From Halohasta salina (GTDB lineage Archaea; Halobacteriota; Halobacteria; Halobacteriales; Haloferacaceae), in NCBI RefSeq assembly GCF_024178165.1, contig NZ_JAMZIE010000001.1:682001-746000 (forward strand): a stretch of DNA of 64,000 bases. Direction: 5' to 3'. How positions within the stretch are numbered: the stretch's first letter is position 1; the number at the start of each line of letters is the position of its first letter. Position numbers and translations under genes: made by a program. Positions 33,190-40,962 of this stretch are shown one piece after another. The notes below the pieces were generated by a model that was not told where the DNA came from, ran no database searches, and saw only the letters and a program-made list of their open reading frames with translations.

Positions 33190-35703
33190 ATGGATTACCA
33201 GTGGCTGATAGACCGTGTCGACGGGATCATCGTCAACCGGTCGAAGACTGTCATTCTCGCGTTCCTGCTCCTGACGGTCGTGTTCATCGGCGGACTCGGA
33301 TCGATCTCTACCGAGAGCGGCCAACAGCAGTTCATCGAGGATCTCCCCTCGTTTCAGGCGATCGAGGACATCAACGAGGACTTCGGCAGCAGTTTCTCCC
33401 AAGAGACCACGAGCACGACGCTGATACAGGAGTCGACCAACGTGCTCTCGAAGGGGGCGCTGATCGACATGCTGGAAACCAGACAGCGGATAGCCGATTC
33501 CGGGGCCTTGCGTGTCACCGGGACGTCGACGGTGGCCGAAACCGTCGCGACGACGCTTGATCCCGACGCGTCGACGCCCGAGGCCCAACTCCGAGCAGTT
33601 CAGCGGGCATCGCCGACCCAGATCGACAAGGCGGTCCGGACGGCCGCCGAGCGGAATCCCGGCTTTAGCTCCCAGTTGAGCGAGGACTTCAACCGCCAGT
33701 CGGCCTCGGCGTCGTCGACACGGGCGAGTGTCACCCATCGCGCCGGTCCCGGTGAGGGGTCGTCGGCCGGTCCGGGCGGCGCATCCGAGTACCCCCCGAA
33801 CAAGGAAGAACGGATCGAGCGACTGGTGGCCGACGACAGTTCGACGATCTGGGTGCAGGGAACGCCGCCGGACACCACCGGCATCACGACCAGCGTGGTG
33901 TTGCCTTCGGCGCTCGTCTTGATTATGCTGTTCCTCGCGGTCGCCTACCGCGACCTCGTCGACGTCCTCATCGGGCTGCTGGCGATCGTGATGACGCTGC
34001 TCTGGACGTTCGGCTTCATCGGACTGGTGGGGATCCCCTTCGCCGTGCTGTTGATCGCGGTGCCGCCGATCCTCATCGCCATCGGGATCGACTTCGGGAT
34101 CCACTCGATCAACCGGTACCGCGAGGAACGGGTCACGGGGAAGGGGATCTCCGAGTCGATGATGCTGACGACCGATCAGGTGAGTGTCGCCTTCTTTATC
34201 GTCGTCGGCACCTCCGCGATCGGCTTCCTCTCGAACGTCGTCAGCGCCTTCCCCCCGACACGGGATTTCGGCATCGTCGCTGCCGCCGGAATCGTCTTTA
34301 CCTTCCTCATCTTCGGGATCTTCGTCCCCGCCCTGAAGGTGACCGTCGACCGGGCCCGCGAGAAATATCCGATCCCAACCATCTCCCAGACTCCGTTCGG
34401 CTCCGACGCCTCGGCGCTGGGTCGTGGGCTGGCGGCCGGGATCGGCGTGGCTAAACGCGCGCCGGTAGCGTTCCTGCTGGTCGCACTAGTGCTCACCGCC
34501 GGCGGGGCGGTGTATGCGACCGGTGTCGGAACGGGATTCAGCCCCGACGACTTCAACCCCGACGCCGAAACCCCCGAGTACCTCCAGTACCTCCCCGAGT
34601 CGATCCGACCCCCCGAGGAGTTCGAGTACGTCCGACTCAACGACTATCTCGACGAGAACTTCCAGCAGGACGGCCAAGTCCTGATGTACGTCGAGACGCC
34701 GATGGAACGGGGGTCGGCGCTCGAATCGATCCACCGGGCCGGCGAGGACCCGCCGTCGACGTTCCGGTCGACGGGCCGTCAGGCCGACACCCAGAGCATC
34801 ATCACGCTAATCGAGTCGCGGGCGGAAGCCGACCCCGAGTTCCGGCGGTTGGTCGAGCGGAACGACCGCAACAACAACGGGATCCCCGACCGGAACCTCG
34901 AGTTGATCTACGACGAACTCGAATCCGCCGACGGCATCGACACCAGCCGGTTCCTCGACGAAAGCCGGCGGAGCACGCAGGTGATCTACACCGTCGACGG
35001 CGACGCCGGCGACGAGGAAGTCACCGACGACGCCTATGCCGTCGCCGGCGACCTTCGAGGGGAAGCCCAGCCGACCGGCAGCGGCGTCATCTTTGACGAG
35101 GCGATCTCGCTGGTCTTCGAGTCGGTCATCCAGAGTCTCGTGTTGACGCTGGTCGGCGCGGCGCTGTTCTTGATCGTCGCCTACTGGATCATCGAGGGTG
35201 CGCCCTCGCTGGGCGTGGTCAACATCGTGCCGATTGGGGTGACGGTGGTGGCGCTTGTGGCCTCGATGCGCGCACTCGACATCAGCTTCAACGCGATCAA
35301 CGGGACGATTCTGGCGATCGCCGTCGGGATCGGGATCGACTACTCGGTTCACATCGTCCACCGCTTTGCCGACGAGTACGCCGAACGCGACCTCTATTCG
35401 GCCCTCCAGCGGACCGTCATCGGCACCGGCGGCGCGCTGACCGGCAGCATGCTGACGACCGTCTTCGGGATCGGCGTCCTCGTGTTGGCGCTCAACCCCG
35501 CCCTCGGCGCGTTCGGCGCGCTGATCTCGCTGAGCGTGCTGTACGCCTATCTCGCCTCGCTGTTCGTCCTGCCGTCGGTGCTTGTCGTCTGGGCCCGGCT
35601 GGCCGGCGACGACGACGCCACACTGCCAGTTGTCGGCGCACTCGGTGGTACAGACGGCGATGCAAGCGGCGACTCGACGACCACCCCACGGCGTGAGGAC
35701 TGA
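33190..35703 (+). CDS. RND/MMPL-superfamily membrane exporter
   Basis: 837 residues. One helix near the N-terminus (TVILAFLLLTVVFIGG) is followed by an outer loop domain, then a five-helix bundle (about 235-400; VLPSALVLIMLFLAVAYRDLVDVL, FGIHSINRYREE), a second loop domain and a second bundle of five helices (about 645-820; IAVGIGIDYSVHIVHRFADEY). The duplicated GID(F/Y)-x-H motifs are the proton-relay equivalents of MMPL/SSD proteins. It probably exports lipids or hydrophobic compounds. A ten-base palindrome (33133-33142) lies just upstream. Confidence 0.92.
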   Translation: MDYQWLIDRVDGIIVNRSKTVILAFLLLTVVFIGGLGSISTESGQQQFIEDLPSFQAIEDINEDFGSSFSQETTSTTLIQESTNVLSKGALIDMLETRQRIADSGALRVTGTSTVAETVATTLDPDASTPEAQLRAVQRASPTQIDKAVRTAAERNPGFSSQLSEDFNRQSASASSTRASVTHRAGPGEGSSAGPGGASEYPPNKEERIERLVADDSSTIWVQGTPPDTTGITTSVVLPSALVLIMLFLAVAYRDLVDVLIGLLAIVMTLLWTFGFIGLVGIPFAVLLIAVPPILIAIGIDFGIHSINRYREERVTGKGISESMMLTTDQVSVAFFIVVGTSAIGFLSNVVSAFPPTRDFGIVAAAGIVFTFLIFGIFVPALKVTVDRAREKYPIPTISQTPFGSDASALGRGLAAGIGVAKRAPVAFLLVALVLTAGGAVYATGVGTGFSPDDFNPDAETPEYLQYLPESIRPPEEFEYVRLNDYLDENFQQDGQVLMYVETPMERGSALESIHRAGEDPPSTFRSTGRQADTQSIITLIESRAEADPEFRRLVERNDRNNNGIPDRNLELIYDELESADGIDTSRFLDESRRSTQVIYTVDGDAGDEEVTDDAYAVAGDLRGEAQPTGSGVIFDEAISLVFESVIQSLVLTLVGAALFLIVAYWIIEGAPSLGVVNIVPIGVTVVALVASMRALDISFNAINGTILAIAVGIGIDYSVHIVHRFADEYAERDLYSALQRTVIGTGGALTGSMLTTVFGIGVLVLALNPALGAFGALISLSVLYAYLASLFVLPSVLVVWARLAGDDDATLPVVGALGGTDGDASGDSTTTPRRED

Positions 35704-35745
35704 CTGGAGCGTAAGACTAACCATCCTGGGATGGGATCTCAGGGT

Positions 35746-36060
35746 ATGGACTGGCCACACGATCCCGACGGCGAACAGGGCAGCGAGGGCCGCCGCCAGT
35801 ACGGGCACGCCGTGATCGCAAAGAAAGTCGACGAAGACGACGACTTCCCGCTGGAGCGAGCAGCGTTCGTCGAGGAGTACGGCGACGACCCGATCCGGAT
35901 CGACCACGAGACGGTCGTGCCGCTCCGGGAGATCTTCGATCACGTCGACCAGTCGAGCTTCGAGACGATCGTCGACATGCATCAGGCGGTCGGCACGGCG
36001 ATGCGGGACAACGACCTGTGGTTCTACGAGGGTGCCGACGCGTTCAGCCGCACGCGCTAA
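35746..36060 (+). CDS. Small conserved haloarchaeal protein (DUF5785-like)
   Basis: 104 residues from the ATG at 35746 (MDWPHDPDGEQGSEGRRQYGH); the open frame starts 15 bases earlier but the conserved block begins here. Conserved features are AVIAKKVDEDDDFPLERAAFVEEYGDDPIRI, located about residues 22-52, and ETIVDMHQAVGTAMRD. It matches what I recall of the DUF5785 family, of unknown function. No catalytic motif. Confidence 0.7.
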   Translation: MDWPHDPDGEQGSEGRRQYGHAVIAKKVDEDDDFPLERAAFVEEYGDDPIRIDHETVVPLREIFDHVDQSSFETIVDMHQAVGTAMRDNDLWFYEGADAFSRTR

Positions 36061-36125
36061 GCCTCACCGGTTAGCCCGGCACGATATTAATGGTTCTGCA
36101 TGGGTCTTTTAGCCGATCGAGCCGA

Positions 36126-36137
36126 ATACGTACGTAT
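36126..36137. promoter_or_regulatory. 12-base palindrome overlapping the CBS gene start
   Basis: ATACGTACGTAT, a perfect twelve-base palindrome ending on the start codon at 36136. A TATA-like TCTTTTA lies at about 36105-36112, so with a leaderless transcript the palindrome would cover the transcription start, the classical site for a blocking repressor. Inferred only from position and symmetry. Confidence 0.45.
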
Positions 36138-36690
36138 GCACAATGGTATCACTGTACGTGACCTAATGAATCGCGAGTTCGTCGGCGTCAGCGAGTCCGA
36201 CAGCCTCGCCGAGGCCGCCGAGCTAATGCGTGCGGAAGGCGCCACCGCGGTCGTCGTCCTCCGTGGGTCGGAGCCGATCGGGACGCTCTCGCCGGCGGGG
36301 GCGATGGCCGCGATGCTCGATGCCGACCCCGAGTCGACCACCGTCGGCGAGGTCATGGCCCCGCCGGTGCCGACCACCGACCCCTCGACGCCGCTGTCGG
36401 TTGCGGCCCAGCAACTAGTCTCACAGGGGGTCTCCCACCTGCTGGTCGTCGACGAGGGGGCGGCGGTGGGGCTGGTGACCGACCGAGAGGTGTTGGCGGC
36501 CAGCGGGACCACCCCCGCCGACGAGGCTCCGGCCCCGGCCGCCGAGGCCTCGACCGAACGGACCGCCGAGCCGGAGCCGGCACCCGCCGACGAGTCGGTC
36601 CAGAGCATCTGTGAGGTCTGTGGCTCGCTGGCCCCGGAGCTGTCGACGGTCAACGGGCAGGCCGTCTGTGCGGACTGTCGGGCCCACTGA
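36136..36690 (+). CDS. CBS-pair protein with C-terminal zinc ribbon
   Basis: 184 residues from the ATG at 36136 (MHNGITVRDLMNREFVGV). Two CBS motifs: residues about 8-60 (SDSLAEAAELMRAEGATAVVVL) and 75-120 (STPLSVAAQQLVSQGVSHLLVVDEGAAVGLVTDREVL). A Pro/Ala/Glu linker leads to a C-terminal zinc ribbon CEVCGS with CADC. CBS pairs bind adenine nucleotides and zinc ribbons dock on nucleic acids or proteins. The stop overlaps the start of the next gene by one base (TGATG). Confidence 0.9.
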   Translation: MHNGITVRDLMNREFVGVSESDSLAEAAELMRAEGATAVVVLRGSEPIGTLSPAGAMAAMLDADPESTTVGEVMAPPVPTTDPSTPLSVAAQQLVSQGVSHLLVVDEGAAVGLVTDREVLAASGTTPADEAPAPAAEASTERTAEPEPAPADESVQSICEVCGSLAPELSTVNGQAVCADCRAH

Positions 36691-37172
36691 TGGAGATCAC
36701 ACAGCCGACGACCGCAGCCGTCGAGCCGCTCGTCGACTGTAGGATGGAGTTGGCGGCCGACCAACAGCAGTACGGCTCCCGGCTGTCGACCGAGGCCAAC
36801 CGGCAGGCGGTCTCGGAGACGATCGCCCGCCACATCGTCACCGGCGGGCTGTTGGTTGCCCGCGAGGACGAAGCGATCCGCGGGTTCGTCATGTACCACG
36901 TCGAGGACGGCCGCTACCAGCAGGACGAGACCACCGGCATCATTGTCACCCTCTACGTCCGGTCGGAGTTCAGGGACGACGGCATCGGCAGCGAACTGCT
37001 GGCAGCCGCCGAGGAGCAGTTGGCCGCCGAGGGCGTCGACACAGTCACGCTGGAGGTGCTGGCGGCCAACGACGACGCCCGGCGGTTCTACTCGCGGCAG
37101 GGGTACCGGACCCATCGGCTCGAACTCGCAAAACGGATCGAAAACGATACACACTCAAAGGACGAGGGGTAA
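36690..37172 (+). CDS. GNAT-family N-acetyltransferase
   Basis: 160 residues. Typical GNAT order: GGLLVAREDEAIRGFVMYHVED, then IVTLYVRSEFRDDGIGSELLAAAEEQL as motif A with R-D-D-G-I-G, and TLEVLAANDDARRFYSRQGYRTHRLEL as motif B. The product is coupled to the CBS/zinc ribbon protein by a one-base overlap, suggesting regulation of or partnership with it. It may be a ribosomal-protein-type acetyltransferase, but no specific family is proven. Confidence 0.88.
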   Translation: MEITQPTTAAVEPLVDCRMELAADQQQYGSRLSTEANRQAVSETIARHIVTGGLLVAREDEAIRGFVMYHVEDGRYQQDETTGIIVTLYVRSEFRDDGIGSELLAAAEEQLAAEGVDTVTLEVLAANDDARRFYSRQGYRTHRLELAKRIENDTHSKDEG

Positions 37173-37185
37173 TCGACGGCTGCGC

Positions 37186-37259
37186 GCTAGGAGAGCATGG
37201 GCGGTTCATGCACTCGACTTGTAATCGAGACTTCCAGGGTTCAAATCCCTGTCCTAGCT
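37186..37259 (+). tRNA. tRNA-Thr (anticodon TGT)
   Basis: A cloverleaf fits exactly: acceptor GCTAGGA pairs with TCCTAGC; D stem GCAT/ATGC; anticodon stem CTCGA/TCGAG around loop CTTGTAA, giving TGT; T arm CAGGG/CCCTG with TTCAAAT. No intron, and CCA is not encoded. The 3' end overlaps the stop of the Mrp gene on the opposite strand by six bases (37254-37259). Confidence 0.97.
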
Positions 37260-38333
37260 TTCCTCGTTTCTCGCCGGTGCTGATTTCGGCTGGGTCGCCG
37301 ATACGTGTCGACGCCGAATCACGCCGACGTTGTTGGCGACGTTTGCGGTCAGTGTTCGGAACGCATCGGCGGTCTCACCCTCGTCGAGAATGACCGGCTC
37401 GCCGCCGTCGCCGCCGGCTCGCACGGCTGGATCGAGCGGGAGCGCGCCGAGGAAGGGGAGGTCCTCATTGTCGGCCAGTTCCGCACCGCCACCGCTGCCG
37501 AAGATGTCATGTTGGCCGCCGCAGTCGGGACACCGGAACGCCGACATGTTTTCGGCGATTCCCAACACTGGCGTTTCGTGCTGGCCGAACATCCGGAGTC
37601 CTTTGACGGCGTCGTCGAGGGCGACCTGTTGGGGCGTGGTGACGATCACCGCGCCAGTGAGGGGCAACGTCTGGAGCACCGTCAGTTGGGTGTCGCCGGT
37701 TCCCGGCGGCAGATCGAGGACGAGATAGTCGAGTTCCCCCCAGTCGACGTCGTCGACCAACTGAGTCAGAATCTTGTGGACCATCGGGCCGCGCCAGATC
37801 ACGGGGTCGTCCTCGCCGACGAGGAAGTCCATACTCATCAGTTTCATCCCGTAGCGCTCCGGCGGAATGAGCGTCTTGTCCTCGGTGGCCTCGGGTCCCT
37901 CGTCGCTTTTGACCATCCGGGGGACGTTTGGGCCGTAGATATCGGCGTCGAAGAGGCCGACCCGGGCGCCGAGTTGGGAGAGGCCGGCGGCGAGGTTGAC
38001 CGCGACCGTCGACTTGCCGACGCCGCCCTTCCCGGAGGCGACGGCGATGATGTTCTGGACGTTGGGCAGCACCTCGTCGTCCGACCCCAGCGAGTTGGGG
38101 AGGCCGGCGCTGATCGAGAGGTCGACGTCGGAGGCCTCTTCCGCGAAGACCTCCCGCACGTCGTTGGCGATCTCCGATTCGTGGGGGGCGTAGGGGGCAC
38201 CGAGGGCCAGCGAGACGTTGACCTCGTCGTCGCTGGCGTCGACCGCGTTAACGAGTCCCAGCGAGACGATATCGTCGCCGAGATCCGGGTCCTCGACCGT
38301 CGACAGCAGTTCAAACACGGCGTCGTCGTTCAT
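37254..38333 (-). CDS. mrp: Mrp/NBP35-family iron-sulfur carrier ATPase
   Basis: 359 residues from the ATG at 38333 (MNDDAVFELLSTVEDPDLGDD). An N-terminal MIP18/DUF59-like domain (about 1-85; VEDPDLGDDIVSLGLVN) precedes the P-loop: IIAVASGKGGVGKSTVAVN (deviant Walker A), LFDADIYGPNVPRM and LVLDLPPGTGDTQLT. The CPDCGG pair of cysteines near the end, together with the position of the first domain, mark an Fe-S carrier. It assembles or delivers [4Fe-4S] clusters. Its last codons lie over the 3' end of the tRNA-Thr gene. Confidence 0.95.
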   Translation of the reverse strand: MNDDAVFELLSTVEDPDLGDDIVSLGLVNAVDASDDEVNVSLALGAPYAPHESEIANDVREVFAEEASDVDLSISAGLPNSLGSDDEVLPNVQNIIAVASGKGGVGKSTVAVNLAAGLSQLGARVGLFDADIYGPNVPRMVKSDEGPEATEDKTLIPPERYGMKLMSMDFLVGEDDPVIWRGPMVHKILTQLVDDVDWGELDYLVLDLPPGTGDTQLTVLQTLPLTGAVIVTTPQQVALDDAVKGLRMFGQHETPVLGIAENMSAFRCPDCGGQHDIFGSGGGAELADNEDLPFLGALPLDPAVRAGGDGGEPVILDEGETADAFRTLTANVANNVGVIRRRHVSATQPKSAPARNEES

Positions 38334-38397
38334 AACTGTCACTCGGCGCGACCGCTGAATAAGGATTTGGTCCGCGTACGTCCACCGAGCGACGGGG

Positions 38398-38901
38398 TTA
38401 CTCGATCGTGGCCGTCGCGTTGGCGGTCTGGCGTTCGTTCACTCGCAGTTCGACCGTATATTCGCCCGGTTCTTCGGGGTTGTCGACGGCGGGATACACG
38501 ACGGTGACGACGTCACCCGACTGGAGCGTATACCCCGACTCAAGAGTGATATCGAAGGAGTACGCGTTGTTGTTGACGCCGCTGATGTGGGTTTCGTTGA
38601 ACGTGTGTTCGGCGGTTCCGTCCCCGTCGGAGTCGACGCCGATCTCGATCTCGTCGTGTTGGGCCGCGCTGACGACGAACTGCTCTCTGGGATAGGTGGC
38701 TCCGATTTCGCTCAGTTCCTCTCCGGCAGTCGTCTCGTCGACCGTGATCCCGAGCGATTGAGTTACCTCGGTCGCACCGGCGGTGTCGTTTTCGATCGAC
38801 GTCCCGTTGCCCGCATCCGATCCGTCCCCCGCGGGCAGTCCGCTACAGCCCGCAAGGGCAACGATCAGCACGAGCCCGATCGTCTGGAGAAGCTTGTTCA
38901 C
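38398..38901 (-). CDS. Sec-type lipoprotein, unknown function
   Basis: 167 residues. The signal MNKLLQTIGLVLIVALAGCSG has a lipobox ALAGC at residues 15-19 and no twin arginine, so export is by Sec, unlike the Tat lipoproteins elsewhere in the window. The mature part has a low-complexity Gly/Asp/Thr stretch and a beta-rich domain (QLVVSAAQHDEIEIGV-like FVVSAAQHDEIEIGVDSDGDG; EYTVELRVNERQ). No family recognised. Confidence 0.8.
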   Translation of the reverse strand: MNKLLQTIGLVLIVALAGCSGLPAGDGSDAGNGTSIENDTAGATEVTQSLGITVDETTAGEELSEIGATYPREQFVVSAAQHDEIEIGVDSDGDGTAEHTFNETHISGVNNNAYSFDITLESGYTLQSGDVVTVVYPAVDNPEEPGEYTVELRVNERQTANATATIE

Positions 38902-38987
38902 AGGAACGCGTGACTATCTGTCGGTGAATACCTTATGGGACGGAGACAGAACTATCGGTAGGACGGCGGTGGCGAGTGTTATTGACG

Positions 38988-39746
38988 TTATCGGCCGTCG
39001 ACGACCGTCCCGGCCTGTTCGCCGTTTAAGAAGTCGCCAACCGAGTCGGGGCCGAAGATGTGGGCCGGCGCGCCGAGCGCGAGGAGTTCCCGGACCTTCC
39101 CGGCCATCCCGCCGCTGACGTCGGTCGACTCGCTGTCGCCGAGCACCGACGCAACGTCCTCGAAGGATCGGATCTCGTCGATCACCGCGTCGTTTTCGTC
39201 GAGCACGCCCGGCACGGTCGAACAGAGTCCGACACGAGTGGCCTCCAGCGAGTCGGCGAGGCTGGTGACGATCTCGTCGCCACTGAGAACCGTCACCCCT
39301 TCGCCCGCGTGGGCGATCACGTCGCCATGCAACACCGGAACGAACCCCTCCGCGAGCAGCCCGGCGGTAGCGTCGACCGGCAACGAGAGCACTCCCTCGT
39401 GGTCGCGGGCGGCGACGGAGAGTGGATGGACCGGGACGGCGGCCACGTCCCGCGTTTGGAGGCGGTCGACCACCTCGGCGTTGAGCCGCTTCATCGCGCC
39501 GTGGATCGCGGTCACCGCCGCAGCCTCGTCGCTCCCGTCAGTCGTCGACACCCCGTGTTCGGCGGCGTGGACGTGGCCGAAACTCCCCCCGCCGTGGACG
39601 ACGACGAGCCGCCCGGCGTCGGCGTCGACTGCTGCCGCGACGGCGTCGACGACGCCATCGAGCGACGCGTCGTCGACCGTCTCGGGCGAATCCTTGTCGG
39701 TGATGACGCTGCCGCCGAGTTTGAGGACCACGAGATCGTCGGTCAT
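38988..39746 (-). CDS. ipk: Isopentenyl phosphate kinase
   Basis: 252 residues of the amino acid kinase fold. KLGGSVITDKD is the ATP-binding start, VVVHGGGSFGHVHA the substrate-binding loop with the diagnostic His, VPVLHGDVIAHAGEGVTVLSGDEI and DVSGGMAGKVRELLALG the later parts. It phosphorylates isopentenyl phosphate to IPP in the archaeal variant of the mevalonate pathway, which feeds lipid and carotenoid synthesis. The start overlaps the stop of mvk by four bases. Confidence 0.96.
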   Translation of the reverse strand: MTDDLVVLKLGGSVITDKDSPETVDDASLDGVVDAVAAAVDADAGRLVVVHGGGSFGHVHAAEHGVSTTDGSDEAAAVTAIHGAMKRLNAEVVDRLQTRDVAAVPVHPLSVAARDHEGVLSLPVDATAGLLAEGFVPVLHGDVIAHAGEGVTVLSGDEIVTSLADSLEATRVGLCSTVPGVLDENDAVIDEIRSFEDVASVLGDSESTDVSGGMAGKVRELLALGAPAHIFGPDSVGDFLNGEQAGTVVDGR

Positions 39747-40762
39747 TCGTCCTCCTCGACACGGACGCCCTCGGTCGCCAGTTCGGCACGGAAACTGTCC
39801 TCACAGCCCGGCGTGTACCGGAGGCTGGTCCGGGTTTCGTCGGTGCGGTCGAGGGCGACGATACAGCCGCCGCCGCCCGCGCCGGTCAGTTTCGCGCCCT
39901 CAGCGCCGGCCTCACGGGCGGCCCACACCATCGTATCCAGCGACCGTGAGGAGACGCCCAGCGCAGACAGCAGTCCGTGGTTGATGTTCATCAGATCGCC
40001 CAACTCGGCGATCAGGTCGTCGCTCGGTGCGGCGTTCGGATCGGCCTCGCGGAGCAACTCCTCGCCCGTCGAGACGATGTCGCCGATAGCCCCGACCGTA
40101 TCGGCCGCGAAGTCGTAGCGATCCCGGAGCGCACGGACGTCGGCGACCAGTTTGCCAGTGTCGCCCGCGCCGCCGTCGAAGCCGACGACAAAGGGGAGGG
40201 TCGGCGTCGACAGCGTGGTACAGTCGTCGCCCTCGACCCGGACCGCCCCGCCCATCGCCGAACAGAAGGTGTCGGCGCGAGAGGCTTGGCCGTCCTGGAC
40301 TTCGTACTCGGCCCGGTAGGCACGGTCGGCGATCTCCCGGCGGTCGAGCGGTTCGCCCAGCGCGCGGGTGGCGGCGTCGATGCCGGCGACGACGACGGCC
40401 GCCGACGAGCCCAGCCCCGCGCCGAGGGGGATCTCGCTTTCGACGGTAATATCGAACCCTGCCTCGGGGGCATCGGCGGCCTCCCGTGCCTGCCGGACGG
40501 CGGCGTCGACGTACCCCATCGCGGCGTCCAGCAGGGGTTGGGGGACGTCGACGTCCGGTCGGTCGTCGGTCGAGCCGGCGTACTCGACGACGAACCCGTT
40601 CAGCGAGAGGTCCGCCGCCTCGACGCGGACGTGGTCGTCGTCGCGCGGTTCGGCGGTGACTGTCGCCCGCTTTTCGATCGCACACGGGACCGCCGGCTCG
40701 CCGTAGACCACCGCGTGTTCGCCGAAGAGGTAGACCTTCCCCGGCGCACTGACGGTCGTCAT
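39743..40762 (-). CDS. mvk: Mevalonate kinase
   Basis: 339 residues of the GHMP kinase family. Motif 1 is GKVYLFGEHAVVYGEPAVPCAI, motif 2 IPLGAGLGSSAAVVVAG, motif 3 AKLTGAGGGGCIVAL. It makes mevalonate 5-phosphate. A TATA-like ATATAAAAA on the minus strand lies about 60 bases upstream of the ATG, so a leader of about 35 bases is expected. Overlapping ipk completes a coupled kinase pair. Confidence 0.96.
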   Translation of the reverse strand: MTTVSAPGKVYLFGEHAVVYGEPAVPCAIEKRATVTAEPRDDDHVRVEAADLSLNGFVVEYAGSTDDRPDVDVPQPLLDAAMGYVDAAVRQAREAADAPEAGFDITVESEIPLGAGLGSSAAVVVAGIDAATRALGEPLDRREIADRAYRAEYEVQDGQASRADTFCSAMGGAVRVEGDDCTTLSTPTLPFVVGFDGGAGDTGKLVADVRALRDRYDFAADTVGAIGDIVSTGEELLREADPNAAPSDDLIAELGDLMNINHGLLSALGVSSRSLDTMVWAAREAGAEGAKLTGAGGGGCIVALDRTDETRTSLRYTPGCEDSFRAELATEGVRVEEDE

Positions 40763-40938
40763 CGTCCCCTCGCGGCGGCTCGCATTCGGCTCCGACTCAT
40801 GTCGTAGGGTTGTATGGCGAGGGTTTTTATATGTCCCTATAGATAACTCGGAACGCGAGACGCCAGCCGCTCGGCGGATGGTCTCCGCGATCGAGGTGTG
40901 GCACGCGCCCTCCTCGAGGGAATTGGGAATGGACGTGT

Positions 40939-40957
40939 GGTCCGCCCCGTGCGGACC
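40939..40957 (-). terminator. Hairpin just past the HemAT stop
   Basis: Seven-base stem GGTCCGC (40939-40945) and GCGGACC (40951-40957) around CCCGT, six bases beyond the stop codon of the transducer gene at 40963. On the minus strand an AAAAAT tract precedes rather than follows it, and archaea mainly terminate on T-tracts without hairpins, so it may instead protect the 3' end of the mRNA. Confidence 0.35.
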
Positions 40958-40962
40958 GATTT

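Noticed and set aside
37186-37259. tRNA-linked integration site
   Set aside because: No integrase gene or repeat of the tRNA 3' end is seen within the window.
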